NCBI RefSeq assembly: GCF_020535405.1
Contig: NZ_CP085036.1
Location: 2,232,001-2,296,000, forward strand
Direction: 5' to 3'
From: Antiquaquibacter oligotrophicus
Lineage (GTDB): Bacteria > Actinomycetota > Actinomycetes > Actinomycetales > Microbacteriaceae
Length of the DNA: 64,000 nucleotides
Position numbers and translations under genes: made by a program. This document shows, in pieces, positions 26,446 to 38,392 of this stretch. Under the pieces are notes generated by a model that ran no database searches, was not told the DNA's origin, and was given only the letters and a program-made list of their open reading frames with translations. Numbering within the stretch: position 1 is the first letter of the stretch; each line of letters begins with the position of its first letter.

Positions 26446-27086
26446 GCCACCACCACCGCGCTCGCCGCTCGTCGCTCGCGCGCGTGGGCTTCGAGGTCTG
26501 CCACGAGCTCGTACTCCTCCCGGGTGCCCGAGGCCCCGAGGTAGCGCACGTTGTCGAACACCTTCGCGGCACCCTGGAACGACTCGGCCAGATCGGGCAA
26601 TCGCTCGGAGGCACCGAGCGCAAACGCTCTGGCCGTTGTGCCGGGTGTCGTTGTCAGGATGCCCCGCTCAGCCAACCCCTTCGCGGTGGCACGGAACATC
26701 TCGGCGATAGCGGTGTTCCAGTCGCCTCGAGCGGCTGCGGTCTGGGCATCCTTCCGCAGTGCAGCGGAGTCACGTTCGTCGTCCTCACCGAAGAGGGCAC
26801 CGGCCACGGCACTGCGTCGATTCAGGCGCGGGACCCCGAACACGAGGATCGCCACGATCACCGCGGCGGCCACAAGCACAAGCACGATGGCGATGCCGAA
26901 CGCTGGCGGGCCCTGCACGGTGCCGACCTGGAGCGACATCAGCCAGTCCCAGATCGCCTGAGCGACCTGATCGATGAGGGTCGGGCGGGCGGCCTGGTAC
27001 TGGGGGCCGGACAACTCGGTGACGAGCCACTCCCTGGCCTCGTCGGCATCCGGATCAACGGGCACCGTCGTGGGGGCGATGATCAT
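26442..27086 (-). CDS. DUF4129 domain membrane protein
   Basis: A 214-residue protein with one membrane helix at about 64-88 (FGIAIVLVLVAAAVIVAILVFG) and a cytoplasmic helical DUF4129 domain containing DWNTAIAEMFRATAKGLAERGIL and the terminal FDNVRYLG...Y block. The ATG at 27086 overlaps the stop of the preceding gene (ATGA); the same frame stays open further upstream but only as a shadow of that gene. Probably an envelope-assembly partner of MoxR/DUF58. Confidence 0.82.
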   Translation of the reverse strand: MIIAPTTVPVDPDADEAREWLVTELSGPQYQAARPTLIDQVAQAIWDWLMSLQVGTVQGPPAFGIAIVLVLVAAAVIVAILVFGVPRLNRRSAVAGALFGEDDERDSAALRKDAQTAAARGDWNTAIAEMFRATAKGLAERGILTTTPGTTARAFALGASERLPDLAESFQGAAKVFDNVRYLGASGTREEYELVADLEAHARERRAASAVVVA

Positions 27087-28300
27087 GTGTAGGCGGGGGG
27101 AGCGGGGGCGGGCGCCGAAGGTCGAACGAGATAGGGATCCGGCACGGAGTCGTCTCCCGCTTGGCGCGCCTCGACAAATCGCGCGAGCTCCAGATCCAGA
27201 CCCTCTTTGCGCATGCGGATGTCGATGTAAATAAGCGCGGTCGTGGCCGACTGGATGACCGCGCTGATCGCGCTGATCACGACCGACAGCAGCAACGTGA
27301 GTGCGTAAATGACGACGATCACGCCGATCGAGGCATCGACGTCGCCCTGCGGATTGATGAGCACCGAGACGAACGACATAACGATGGACAGCGGTATCGA
27401 CACCACTTGCGAGACGACGGAAATGATGACGGCGACAAGCAACTGGATACCGAGGGTCTTCCAGAAGTAACCGATGGTGAGCGACCACGACCTGCTCACC
27501 GCCTGCCGGATGGGCAGGCGTTCGATCACGATCGCGGTCGGGACGAGGCATAGGCGCGTCCAGAGCCACGCCCCGAGCACGGCGAATCCGAGGCCGGCCA
27601 AGAGCCCCAGCCCTACGCTGACGCCGATTCCTGCCGGTCCGCCGAAGGTGACGAGGAGCACGATCGCGACAACCACGATGGTCACAGCGAGTGAGACCAC
27701 GAGGGTTGCAAGCAGGGCCCACCCGATGAGAGCCCAGATGCGGCCCCGGGCCGCGCGAAGCAGTCCAGCCAACGTGTGCTTTTCGCCGAGCGTGCCGCGC
27801 GCCACCTCGAGCACGATCACACCTTGGAGAACCGCGACAGCGGCGATGGACAAGACGATCGGGATGAGGGAACCCAACAGGATCGTCGCGATGCTGCCCG
27901 CCACAATCGCCTCGGAATCCGCTCCCGACGCAGACGAGATTCGGGAGACACCCCAGAAGGCGAAAAGCCCGACGATGAGAACGGAGATGATCGACACCGC
28001 TCCGGTGACGAGCAGAGAGAAGCCGAACATGGGCCGAGGATTGCGTCGGAGCACCTGGAACGACGCGCCCAGGATTGTTCCGAGGGTCAGAGGCCTGAGC
28101 GGAATGAGCCCTGGCTTCGGCGGGGGCGCCCATCCCGGGGGCGGAGTCGGCGAGCCGCTTGGTACGCCGCCCATCGGTGCTACGGGCGGAGGGGCTACGG
28201 GTGTGGGTGCGGCGGGAGGGGTGAACGGGCTCGGGGGAGGTGTGACCTCGGGTCCTTGGGGGGAGCCGCCGGGCGCCTGCCAGGACGTGTTATCGGTCAC
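27083..28300 (-). CDS. DUF7847-type multi-pass membrane protein
   Basis: A 405-residue protein. The first 65 residues are proline-rich and disordered (PPPSPFTPPAAPTPVAPPP). About six hydrophobic segments follow, beginning at LGTILGASFQVLRRNPRPMFGFSLLVTGAV. The repeated SW/F...R..W pattern (AVSRSWSLTIGYFWKTLG) is typical of the membrane domain also named after glycerophosphodiester phosphodiesterases, but no catalytic domain is present. First gene of the MoxR operon, divergent from mtrA. Function unknown. Confidence 0.75.
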   Translation of the reverse strand: MTDNTSWQAPGGSPQGPEVTPPPSPFTPPAAPTPVAPPPVAPMGGVPSGSPTPPPGWAPPPKPGLIPLRPLTLGTILGASFQVLRRNPRPMFGFSLLVTGAVSIISVLIVGLFAFWGVSRISSASGADSEAIVAGSIATILLGSLIPIVLSIAAVAVLQGVIVLEVARGTLGEKHTLAGLLRAARGRIWALIGWALLATLVVSLAVTIVVVAIVLLVTFGGPAGIGVSVGLGLLAGLGFAVLGAWLWTRLCLVPTAIVIERLPIRQAVSRSWSLTIGYFWKTLGIQLLVAVIISVVSQVVSIPLSIVMSFVSVLINPQGDVDASIGVIVVIYALTLLLSVVISAISAVIQSATTALIYIDIRMRKEGLDLELARFVEARQAGDDSVPDPYLVRPSAPAPAPPAYT

Positions 28301-28350
28301 AGGTTCACTCCCACGATGAGCTGGAGCCTCTCAGGCTTCTTGTGGACTTC

Positions 28351-28386
28351 ATGCTTTCACACTCGACTACTCTTATGCGAAAGCAT
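28351..28386. repeat. Inverted repeat upstream of mtrA
   Basis: ATGCTTTC (28351-28358) and GAAAGCAT (28379-28386) are perfect inverted copies separated by 20 bases, in the 130-base divergent region between the DUF7847 gene and mtrA. Could be an operator or a leader hairpin of the mtrA transcript, 45 bases before its start codon. Confidence 0.45.
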
Positions 28387-28430
28387 CCGAGGGACGCTCA
28401 AGCTCTGAATACATCCCCTTGCGAGGTCTA

Positions 28431-29111
28431 GTGAACGCGCGAATCCTGGTGGTCGATGACGACACCGCGCTCAGTGAGATGATCGGAATCGTGCTGAGGT
28501 CGGAAGGCTTCGAGCCCTCATTCTGCGAGGACGGAGCACGCGCGCTCGAGGAGTTCCGCACAACCAAACCCGATCTGGTGCTCCTGGATCTCATGCTGCC
28601 GGGGATGAATGGCATCGAGGTGTGCTCGAAGATTCGCGAGGAATCCGGCACCCCGATCATCATGCTCACCGCTCGTAGCGACACCTCCGACGTCGTCAAG
28701 GGGCTCGAAAGCGGAGCTGATGACTACGTCGTCAAACCGTTCAATCCGAAGGAACTCGTCGCGCGTATTCGTACCCGCCTTCGCCCGACTCCGGAATCCA
28801 CCTCGGAGCAACTCACGATCGGCGATCTCGTCGTCGATGTGGCAGGGCACGAGGTCAAGCGCGGCGATACCGCGATCAACCTCACTCCGCTCGAGTTCGA
28901 ACTGCTGCTCGCCCTCGCCCTCAAACCTCAACAGGTCTTCACACGGGAAATGCTTCTCGAGCAGGTGTGGGGCTACCACTACAAGGCAGACACGAGGCTC
29001 GTGAACGTGCACGTCCAGCGTTTGCGGTCCAAGGTCGAGGAAGATCCGGACAACCCCAAGATCGTCATGACCGTGCGCGGGGTCGGCTATCGCGCTGGCA
29101 GTTCCGCGTAG
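28431..29111 (+). CDS. mtrA: DNA-binding response regulator MtrA
   Basis: A 226-residue OmpR-family regulator. The receiver domain has acidic residues VVDDD (8-12), phospho-acceptor D53 in LLDLMLPG and lysine in VVKPFNPKEL. The winged helix at about 130-224 has LTPLEFELLLALALKPQQVFTREMLLEQVWGY. It is nearly identical in pattern to MtrA, which links cell-envelope state to replication and division. GTG at 28431 with GCGAGG upstream gives the usual N-terminus (VNARILVVDDD). A TTG four codons earlier is the alternative. mtrB follows directly. Confidence 0.95.
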   Translation: MNARILVVDDDTALSEMIGIVLRSEGFEPSFCEDGARALEEFRTTKPDLVLLDLMLPGMNGIEVCSKIREESGTPIIMLTARSDTSDVVKGLESGADDYVVKPFNPKELVARIRTRLRPTPESTSEQLTIGDLVVDVAGHEVKRGDTAINLTPLEFELLLALALKPQQVFTREMLLEQVWGYHYKADTRLVNVHVQRLRSKVEEDPDNPKIVMTVRGVGYRAGSSA

Positions 29112-29113
29112 CG

Positions 29114-30721
29114 ATGCGCTACCTCGACTGGCGCGGCTGGTTCGCCTGGCTCGCGCGCCTGTGGCGATCATCGCTGCAGGTGCGGACCGTCGCGATCACC
29201 GTCATCCTGTCGGCCGTCGCGGTGTTCATCATCGGTACAACGATGTCGTTGAGTGTCGGCAATAACCTCTTCGACGCTCGTCGAGCCGAGCTCGAAGCGA
29301 CGAGTGCCAACGCGACCCTCACCGGGCAGCGTGTGTTCGATGAAGCCGCCGAACAGGTTCAGTCGGAAGATCTCGAAGTCACCGTCATCGAGGCGTCCAA
29401 GGCGATCGCGAGTGCCGCCTCGACGCCGGGAGGCACACAGTTCGCGATCCTCCGTACCCCCGGGCAGGACGGCGCGCGCGCACCGGCCGACGTCCAATCG
29501 CGGGGCCTCGTCGATCCCGCGGCGGTGATCTCGCCCGAGTTGCGTGCAGCGGTCCAGTCGTCGGCGGAGGCCAGGACACAATCTCAATCCGTAGCGCTCG
29601 CCGCTGGCGACGCGGTTCACCCGGGTCTCGTTGTGGGCAGCGTTCTCGACATCCGAGGGGTCCAGTACGAGCTCTACCTCGTCTACGACATCGCGGATGC
29701 CGCGACCACACTCGGTTTCGTCCAGCAGACCCTCGTCGTGGGTGGCCTCTCCCTCATCGTTCTCATCGCCGCGGTCACGGTCATCGTTGTCCGTCTGGTC
29801 GTGGGGCCCGTGCAGCTGGCAGCGCAAACCAGTGAGCGGCTCGCCGCGGGTGACCTCGAGGTGCGTATCCCCGAGAAGGGTGAGGACGTCATCGCGACGC
29901 TCGCCCGATCGTTCAACGGAATGGCGGACAGCCTGCAACAACAGATCGAGCGGTTAGCCGCCCTGTCGCAAGTGCAGCAGCGCTTCGTCTCCGACGTCTC
30001 GCACGAGCTTCGTACCCCGCTCACGACCATCCGCCTCGCCGGCGATGTGCTCTACGACCAGCGGGAGACCTTCCCTCCCACGACGGCGCGCACCGCCGAA
30101 CTCCTCCACACCCAGGTGGAGCGATTCGAATTGCTTCTGGCGGATCTCCTCGAAATGAGTCGGTACGACGCCGGAGCTGTCGAGATGGAGGCCGAACCGA
30201 CCAATCTGGTCCGCCTCGCCGAGGACGCCATCGATTCGGTATCCGCCCTCGCGGTGACCAAGGGGAGCGACCTGAGGCTCGTCGCCCCCGGCGGCTATTT
30301 CGAGGCCGAGGTTGACGCTCGTCGCATCCGTCGAATCCTCGGCAATCTGCTCGGCAATGCGATTGACCACGGCGAGGGTAAACCCATCGTCATCTGGGTC
30401 GACAGCAACGCCGAAGCTGTCGCGATCGCGGTGCGCGATTACGGTATCGGGATGACCCCGGCGGCGATGGATCGAGTCTTCGACAGGTTCTGGCGCGCCG
30501 ACCCGTCGCGCCAACGCAGCACAGGAGGAACCGGCCTCGGACTCGCGATCTCGCTCGAGGATGCCGCTCTCCACGGCGGATGGCTCGAGGTCTGGTCAGC
30601 ACCGGGAGAGGGATCCTGCTTCCGGCTCACTCTGCCCCGGGAGCGGGGCGGCATCATCACGATGTCCCCGCTCGATCTCCCGCCCGCCGACGACGTTCCC
30701 GTGGCGGTGGACGATGCGTAG
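29114..30721 (+). CDS. mtrB: Sensor histidine kinase MtrB
   Basis: A 535-residue membrane kinase that phosphorylates MtrA. First helix about 22-45, extracytoplasmic sensor about 50-200, second helix about 204-230, HAMP (about 230-282), phospho-acceptor H297 in SDVSHELRTPLTT, and HATPase with GNLLGNAIDHGEGK, the D-x-G box DYGIGM and GGTGLGLAIS. The start lies 2 bases after the mtrA stop, which leaves no room for its own promoter. Its end overlaps lpqB by 8 bases. The mtrA-mtrB-lpqB order is conserved across actinobacteria. Confidence 0.95.
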   Translation: MRYLDWRGWFAWLARLWRSSLQVRTVAITVILSAVAVFIIGTTMSLSVGNNLFDARRAELEATSANATLTGQRVFDEAAEQVQSEDLEVTVIEASKAIASAASTPGGTQFAILRTPGQDGARAPADVQSRGLVDPAAVISPELRAAVQSSAEARTQSQSVALAAGDAVHPGLVVGSVLDIRGVQYELYLVYDIADAATTLGFVQQTLVVGGLSLIVLIAAVTVIVVRLVVGPVQLAAQTSERLAAGDLEVRIPEKGEDVIATLARSFNGMADSLQQQIERLAALSQVQQRFVSDVSHELRTPLTTIRLAGDVLYDQRETFPPTTARTAELLHTQVERFELLLADLLEMSRYDAGAVEMEAEPTNLVRLAEDAIDSVSALAVTKGSDLRLVAPGGYFEAEVDARRIRRILGNLLGNAIDHGEGKPIVIWVDSNAEAVAIAVRDYGIGMTPAAMDRVFDRFWRADPSRQRSTGGTGLGLAISLEDAALHGGWLEVWSAPGEGSCFRLTLPRERGGIITMSPLDLPPADDVPVAVDDA

Positions 30722-32369
30722 GGCACTCGGCGGCGTCGTCATCGGGGTGCTGCTCATCAGCGGATGCGCCGGCATACCCACCTCGGGTGGAGTTGTGCCC
30801 GGGGCCATCATCGACGAGCAGTTCGACCCGGAACTTGTTGTCCTCCCCTCGGAGCCGCGACCTGGCTCGACACAGGAGGACATCCTCATCGACTTCATGC
30901 TTGCGCTCCGCGGTCCCCAATCCGGTTACGCGATCGCGCGCCAGTATCTCGCCGAGAACATCGCGGACGACTGGAATCCCGACGAGAGCACGATCATCAG
31001 GACGGGCGGTTACTCAATAGCCCCCGGTTCGACCGAGAACACACTCCAGTACACCTTCACCAGCCGCGCAATCGTCGACTCGAACGGCATCTATCGCGAA
31101 GATCCGCCGGCAACACAGACCCTCGGGTTCGGGTTCGTTCAGGAAGAGGGCGAGTGGCGCATTTCCGCCGTGCCGGACGGCACCGTGCTCTCCCAATCGA
31201 GTTTTGACGTGGTCTTCGCCGAGTTGGCGCTGTACTTCTTCGACCCCAGCTATCAGTACCTCGTTCCGGATGTGCGCTGGTTCCCCTCCCGTGCCACGGT
31301 CACCTCACGAATCGTCCGCGAACTCCTGAAAGGTCCGGCGCCGTGGCTTCAGCAGGGCGCTGTCGTCAATTCCTTCCCCATCGCGACAACGGTCGTGGAC
31401 GCCGAAAGTGTGTCGGGTGCTGCCACCGTCGACCTCAGTCCGGAAGCGCTCACCGCGTCCGCACTCGATCGTGACCGCATGCGCCAGCAGCTTGCGGCGA
31501 GCCTCGACGTTGCCACGGTCGACATGACCGTGGGCGGAATCGACTTGCAGACCCCGCCAGGTCTCCCCGTGGCGATCCGTAACCCGCGAGTCGAGAGCGC
31601 CGACCTGGTGGGGGACGGGGAGCGCTTCGGTTTCGCGACCGGAGATGTGCTCGCATCCATTCCCGGCATCAGCGACCGGGTGGTCTCGTCCGGGGCGACG
31701 GCTGTCACCCTCGCAGCAGACAAGCAGACCGCAGCGATGCTCACACCCGGCGGTGTCGCCGTCGCCCAGGCGGGCTCGTCTCAGAGCCCCGTTATTGATG
31801 ACAGGCAGGGGCTCGTGGCGCCGGGGCTCGACCCGTTCCGCTACGTCTGGTCGGCGGAGCGCAGCAGCGCGGGGTCCCTAGCGGTCTTCGAAGCCGACGG
31901 CACACCCGTGAACGTCGCGAATCCCCTTCCCGCTGACGCGCAAGTGGTGTCGCTGGATGTTTCTCGCGATGGAACCCGATTGCTCGTGTACCTCTCGACG
32001 GCGTTCGGGCCGAAGCTTCTTGTTGCCGGCATCGTGCGCCAGCAGGGAACAAACGCCCCGACGGCGTTGGGCGAACCCCTGGAGTTGCCCATCCCCTCCG
32101 GTGAACCCGTCGATGCAACGTGGGTGAGCGATCGCTCCGTCGCCACGATTGCGAGATCCGGGGAGAGTTCGCCGGTCACCGTGATCGAGATCGGTGGACC
32201 GAGCGCCGCGCTGAGCGCTGCCGGGCAGGGTGTCGGCATCACGGGCGGCAACGATGGGACGGCTGGTTTGCGTGTGCTCGAGGCCGACGGGAGCGTGCTG
32301 AGCCCCCGAGGTAGCGGAGGATGGGTCGACACGGGGTTGCGGGCATCCTTCCTCGGCACCAAGCAGTAG
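30714..32369 (+). CDS. lpqB: Lipoprotein LpqB (GerMN/propeller), MtrAB accessory
   Basis: A 551-residue lipoprotein with lipobox LISGC (lipidated cysteine at 18). The N-terminal part holds the GerMN sporulation/germination-type domain (about 190-300, with SRIVRELLKGPAPWLQQGAV), followed by a beta-propeller-like half with YVWSAERSSAGSLAVFEADG. In mycobacteria LpqB binds the MtrB sensor domain and modulates MtrA signalling. It overlaps mtrB by 8 bases, showing translational coupling. Confidence 0.93.
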   Translation: MRRALGGVVIGVLLISGCAGIPTSGGVVPGAIIDEQFDPELVVLPSEPRPGSTQEDILIDFMLALRGPQSGYAIARQYLAENIADDWNPDESTIIRTGGYSIAPGSTENTLQYTFTSRAIVDSNGIYREDPPATQTLGFGFVQEEGEWRISAVPDGTVLSQSSFDVVFAELALYFFDPSYQYLVPDVRWFPSRATVTSRIVRELLKGPAPWLQQGAVVNSFPIATTVVDAESVSGAATVDLSPEALTASALDRDRMRQQLAASLDVATVDMTVGGIDLQTPPGLPVAIRNPRVESADLVGDGERFGFATGDVLASIPGISDRVVSSGATAVTLAADKQTAAMLTPGGVAVAQAGSSQSPVIDDRQGLVAPGLDPFRYVWSAERSSAGSLAVFEADGTPVNVANPLPADAQVVSLDVSRDGTRLLVYLSTAFGPKLLVAGIVRQQGTNAPTALGEPLELPIPSGEPVDATWVSDRSVATIARSGESSPVTVIEIGGPSAALSAAGQGVGITGGNDGTAGLRVLEADGSVLSPRGSGGWVDTGLRASFLGTKQ

Positions 32370-32432
32370 CGAGTTCTCCACAGATCACGTTTATGTCGCT
32401 CGGTGCTGAATCACCGGTGCGAGTCTCGGGTG

Positions 32433-33128
32433 ATGGCCCCAGCGTTCCTCGATGCGGTGCGTGACGCACTCGCTCTTCTCCTCCCCATCGACTGCGCGGG
32501 GTGTGGGAGTGCCGATCGACCCCTGTGCGATACGTGTCGATCCGTGCTTGCCGTCGCGGTGACGCCCCGCACCGTCGCGGGGGTGCCGACATTCACGTCG
32601 CTGCGCTACGAGTCGGAGGTGCGTCGGATCGTCCTCGCGCTCAAGGAGGAGGGCCGAACGGATGTCGCGCGCGAGCTCGCACCTGCGTTCTCCGCGGCGC
32701 TCATCGCCGCGCACGACGTCGAGCCGGAGGCGCTTGTGGTTCGCGTGCCCCGCTCGCCTTCGTCCTACCGTCGGCGCGGCTACGACCCACTCGGGCTCTT
32801 GCTCCGGCGAGCTGGCTGGCCGCGCGGGACAGGGCTGCGGCAAGCCCGTCACACGGTGTCCCAGAAGACGCTCGGGCTGGAGGAGCGCGCCGTCAACCTG
32901 TCCAACACGATGATCGCGAGCGACCGACTGGCCTCGCGCAAGATCATCATCGTGGACGACATCATCACCACGGGAGGCACCGTCGCGGAGGCCGCGCGAG
33001 CCATCACGGCGGTCGGAGGGGCACCCGTCGCCGTCGCCGCTCTCGCCTTCACTCCGAGGTTGCGGGGAATCCGTGACATCGGCAGCGTCGGAGACTACGG
33101 TGGGGCTAAAGGCGCGGGAACCGCCTGA
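32433..33128 (+). CDS. ComF family phosphoribosyltransferase
   Basis: A 231-residue protein. The N-terminal double zinc finger has C21-x2-C24 and C32-x2-C35 (CAGCG, LCDTC). The C-terminal type-I PRTase domain carries the PRPP loop IIIVDDIITTGGT. ComF proteins are linked to DNA uptake in transformable bacteria, but many actinobacterial copies are uncharacterised. The gene follows lpqB after 63 bases. ATG at 32433 is chosen; a GTG ten codons earlier lacks family similarity. A hairpin covers its stop codon. Confidence 0.88.
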   Translation: MAPAFLDAVRDALALLLPIDCAGCGSADRPLCDTCRSVLAVAVTPRTVAGVPTFTSLRYESEVRRIVLALKEEGRTDVARELAPAFSAALIAAHDVEPEALVVRVPRSPSSYRRRGYDPLGLLLRRAGWPRGTGLRQARHTVSQKTLGLEERAVNLSNTMIASDRLASRKIIIVDDIITTGGTVAEAARAITAVGGAPVAVAALAFTPRLRGIRDIGSVGDYGGAKGAGTA

Positions 33129-33140
33129 CCTACCAGGCGG
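33121..33140 (+). terminator. Hairpin at the comF stop codon
   Basis: CCGCCTG (33121-33127) and CAGGCGG (33134-33140) form a 7-bp stem with a 6-base loop across the comF stop, 29 bases before hpf. No T-run. It may be a weak terminator, an attenuator or an RNA-processing site separating lpqB-comF from hpf. Confidence 0.35.
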
Positions 33141-33169
33141 CGAACGCAGTGATACGGCTGGAGGTCGCC

Positions 33170-33844
33170 ATGGAAATCACCATCAACGGACGCAACCTGG
33201 GAGTCACGGACCGGTTCCGGGAGTACGCGACGGAGAAGTCGGAAAAAGTCGCCCACCTCGCCGACAAGGCAATCGCCTTCGAGATCAAGGTCTCTCGTCA
33301 CGCGGAGACCCGCGGTTCCAGCGGCGATGACCGCGTCGAACTGACTCTCATCGGTCCCGGCCCGCTGGTGCGCGCCGAGGCATCCGGATCCGACAAGTAC
33401 GTGGCATTCGACCTCGCCATGGCCAAACTTGTCGAACGAATCCGCCAATCGAAGGATCGGCGTAAGGTTCATCGCGGCAAGCACCGTCCGGTCTCGCTGC
33501 GCGAAGCATCCGCAGACGGGTTCAGTGTCGTCGACATCACCCCGGCGCGGCCCGAGGTCATCGACGCGGTCGCCACGGGCGAAATCCCCGTTCAGGACGA
33601 CGGTGACTCCGAGCAGGACTACTCGCCGGTTGTCATCCGCCAGAAGGTCTTCCCGACGAGCCTCATGACGGTGTCGGATGCCGTCGACCACATGGAACTC
33701 GTCGGCCACGACTTCTTCCTCTTCATCGATGCGGAGACTGATCGCCCGAGCGTCGTCTATCGCAGGAAGGGATGGGACTACGGTGTCATCTCCCTCGAGG
33801 AGGCCGCGGAGGAACCCCGCAAGCTCGCCGGTCGCCGGCGTTAG
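33170..33844 (+). CDS. hpf: Long-form ribosome hibernation promoting factor
   Basis: A 224-residue HPF. The N-terminal S30AE domain (about 1-100) starts MEITINGRNLGVTDRFREYA. The C-terminal dimerisation domain (about 160-215) contains SPVVIRQKVFPTSLMTVSDAVDHMELVGHDFFLF. Long-form HPF dimerises 70S ribosomes into inactive 100S particles in stationary phase. ATG at 33170 follows GGAGG six bases before it; a GTG-type upstream reading would add seven residues. It precedes secA, a neighbour order common in actinobacteria. Confidence 0.95.
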   Translation: MEITINGRNLGVTDRFREYATEKSEKVAHLADKAIAFEIKVSRHAETRGSSGDDRVELTLIGPGPLVRAEASGSDKYVAFDLAMAKLVERIRQSKDRRKVHRGKHRPVSLREASADGFSVVDITPARPEVIDAVATGEIPVQDDGDSEQDYSPVVIRQKVFPTSLMTVSDAVDHMELVGHDFFLFIDAETDRPSVVYRRKGWDYGVISLEEAAEEPRKLAGRRR

Positions 33845-33963
33845 GGGGCATTGCGCAGCCCACAGAGTTTCCCAGCCGCGTATTGCTACCATTACAAACC
33901 GGTAACACTGGCCTCTCAGTGTGCCCTCGTGTCGGAATCATCCCGACGACATAAGGAGTTTTG

Positions 33964-36767
<2,804 letters not shown>

Positions 36768-36771
<4 letters not shown>

Positions 36772-37250
36772 AGCACGGTGATGGCGCTCGCGCGCCACCG
36801 CCGGTCGAGTCCCTCGAGTCGGATCGCAACTGCTCGCACCCGCGAGCGACCTCGAACGATGACGACTGCCTCGACGACCCCGTCGCGCGGTTCGCACGTG
36901 CGAGTCGACCCCACTGTGAAGGTTGGTCGAACGGCGCGCTGACCTTTTGCGGAGCGCGCTCGCGCCGAAAGCACCACGCGCCGCACCAGATGGCGGTGAA
37001 CGTCGTCCGTCACCCACCGCGCGATCTGATCGAGCTCACGCGCGCCGGCGAGGATCTCGATGACGCAGCGCGCCAGATTCTCGATGAGCGGTACTGGGTC
37101 GGGCAACTCTGATGTCGACGAGGGCTGGTGGCCGAAAAAGTCGTCGGTATCGATCCGCGCCCGGATGACGCGGGACGGGAGCACATGCTGCTCGGGTACG
37201 CCCTCGGGAGTCTGAACGGGAGCATCGACTGCGAGTAGTGCTGAGGGCAT
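36768..37250 (-). CDS. Rv3235 family protein
   Basis: A 160-residue cytoplasmic protein. The C-terminal two thirds (about 55-160) follow the Rv3235 family pattern: [38 protein letters not shown], then a basic linker and [30 protein letters not shown]. The first 50 residues are poorly conserved and probably flexible. Function unknown, but its position beside secA is shared with mycobacteria. Its 3' end overlaps the convergent secA end by 4 bases. Confidence 0.82.
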
Positions 37251-37378
37251 CCGCCGCCTCGTTTCTGTAGACGAGTCTGTCTAGTGAACGTTGCGGTACA
37301 CACACCTAAGCAGGTCACGCGGGCCGAACTCAAACCGGTTACGCCGCTGTGGACAAGCCCGGTCTGTGGACGGCGGCC

Positions 37379-37657
37379 TCAGTCGGACCGGTTGCGGTTC
37401 TGGAAGGAGGAGGTTTCGGAGAGGCTCGCGACCTCGGATTGTTCCCACAGGCTCCGGCGCCGGGACTCTTCATACAGATCGTCGATGTAGCGCTCCAGCA
37501 CCTCACGCTCGATACGCCAACGGGCTCCGCCCACCTTGATGGCGCGAAGCTCGCCCGATCGGATGAGCGTGTAGGCGAGGGCCCGGCTGATTCGAAGGAT
37601 TCGCGCGGCCTCGCTCACGGTGATGAAACGACTGCGAGTAGCCTCCACCGTGTTCAT
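37379..37657 (-). CDS. Small excisionase/BldC-like DNA-binding protein
   Basis: A 92-residue protein with a MerR-type winged helix (about 10-58): FITVSEAARILRISRALAYTLIRSGELRAIKVGGARWRI, the pattern of AlpA/excisionase and BldC. The C-terminal helix EREVLERYIDDLYEESRRRS and a polar tail follow. The ATG at 37657 starts the family homology. A much longer in-frame reading (to 38683) is antisense noise. Divergent from the SAF gene, with 81 bases between them. A conserved gene at this locus in Microbacteriaceae, so probably a core developmental or housekeeping regulator rather than a phage excisionase. Confidence 0.8.
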   Translation of the reverse strand: MNTVEATRSRFITVSEAARILRISRALAYTLIRSGELRAIKVGGARWRIEREVLERYIDDLYEESRRRSLWEQSEVASLSETSSFQNRNRSD

Positions 37658-37738
37658 GCCTCGATTATCTATGCCTTGAATCTCTCTCCCGCCTCGTGTG
37701 GATAAGTCACCGCGCGTGACCCAGCAGGAGGCGAGCAT

Positions 37739-38392
37739 GTGCGCATGCGAACACCTGCCCGCGCCGTCCGACGTTCCACCGCAACCCGACTTACCTCGAT
37801 CATCTTCGACCCCCGGTTCGTCATCGGTTTCGTTCTGATCGTCGGATCGGTGGCGGGCGTGACGGTACTGGTGACCGCAGCCGAATCGGCTACGGCGGTC
37901 TACGTCTCCGGGCGCCAATACCTCCCCGGCGACGTGATCGCGCCGGAGGACCTCATCGAGAGCGAGATGCGGCTGACCATTGTCGAGGACGCATATCTGC
38001 TCCCCGGGGAGATTCCCGAAGACGAGCTGGTCGTCATGAAACCCATTGGAGCGGGAGAACTTGTGCCGCGGAGTGCGTTGGGGCGCGGCACAGCGGATGC
38101 CGCGGCCATCGTCGTCGATGTGACGGGCCGACTCCCCGGCGCCGTCGCACCCGGGGTCACCGTCGACGTGTGGGCGACCGGGGCGGACGCGGACGACTCG
38201 AGCGCGCCCGTGGTTATCGCGCCGCGGGCGATCGTGGTCCAGCGTGTGCAGGATGAATCGTTTGTCGTCGGATCCGACGTGGTCGCCGTCGAGCTTCTCG
38301 TACCGCGCGATCGCATCGCACGCATCGCCCAGGCACAGGCCCGGCGTGACCTCATCTCGATTGTGCCGTCCGCGGCGGAGCTCGAACGGTGA
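37739..38392 (+). CDS. SAF domain protein, CpaB/RcpC-like
   Basis: A 217-residue protein with one membrane helix at about 29-52 (VIGFVLIVGSVAGVTVLVTA), then a periplasmic SAF domain (about 55-115: VYVSGRQYLPGDVIAPEDLIESEM ... AGELVPRSAL) and a small beta domain. SAF domains of CpaB/RcpC type act in Flp/Tad pilus assembly, but no pilus genes lie nearby except the ATPase-like next gene. GTG at 37739 fits an AGGAGG seven bases upstream. It overlaps the next gene as GTGA. Confidence 0.72.
   Translation: MRMRTPARAVRRSTATRLTSIIFDPRFVIGFVLIVGSVAGVTVLVTAAESATAVYVSGRQYLPGDVIAPEDLIESEMRLTIVEDAYLLPGEIPEDELVVMKPIGAGELVPRSALGRGTADAAAIVVDVTGRLPGAVAPGVTVDVWATGADADDSSAPVVIAPRAIVVQRVQDESFVVGSDVVAVELLVPRDRIARIAQAQARRDLISIVPSAAELER

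Noticed and set aside
26442..28133. A single 563-codon reading joining the DUF4129 protein to upstream sequence
   Set aside because: The upstream part is an out-of-frame shadow of the DUF7847 gene; the real start is ATG 27086 with ATGA overlap.
32403..32432. Upstream GTG extension of the ComF gene
   Set aside because: Ten added residues have no family similarity, and the ATG at 32433 fits the zinc-finger start of relatives.
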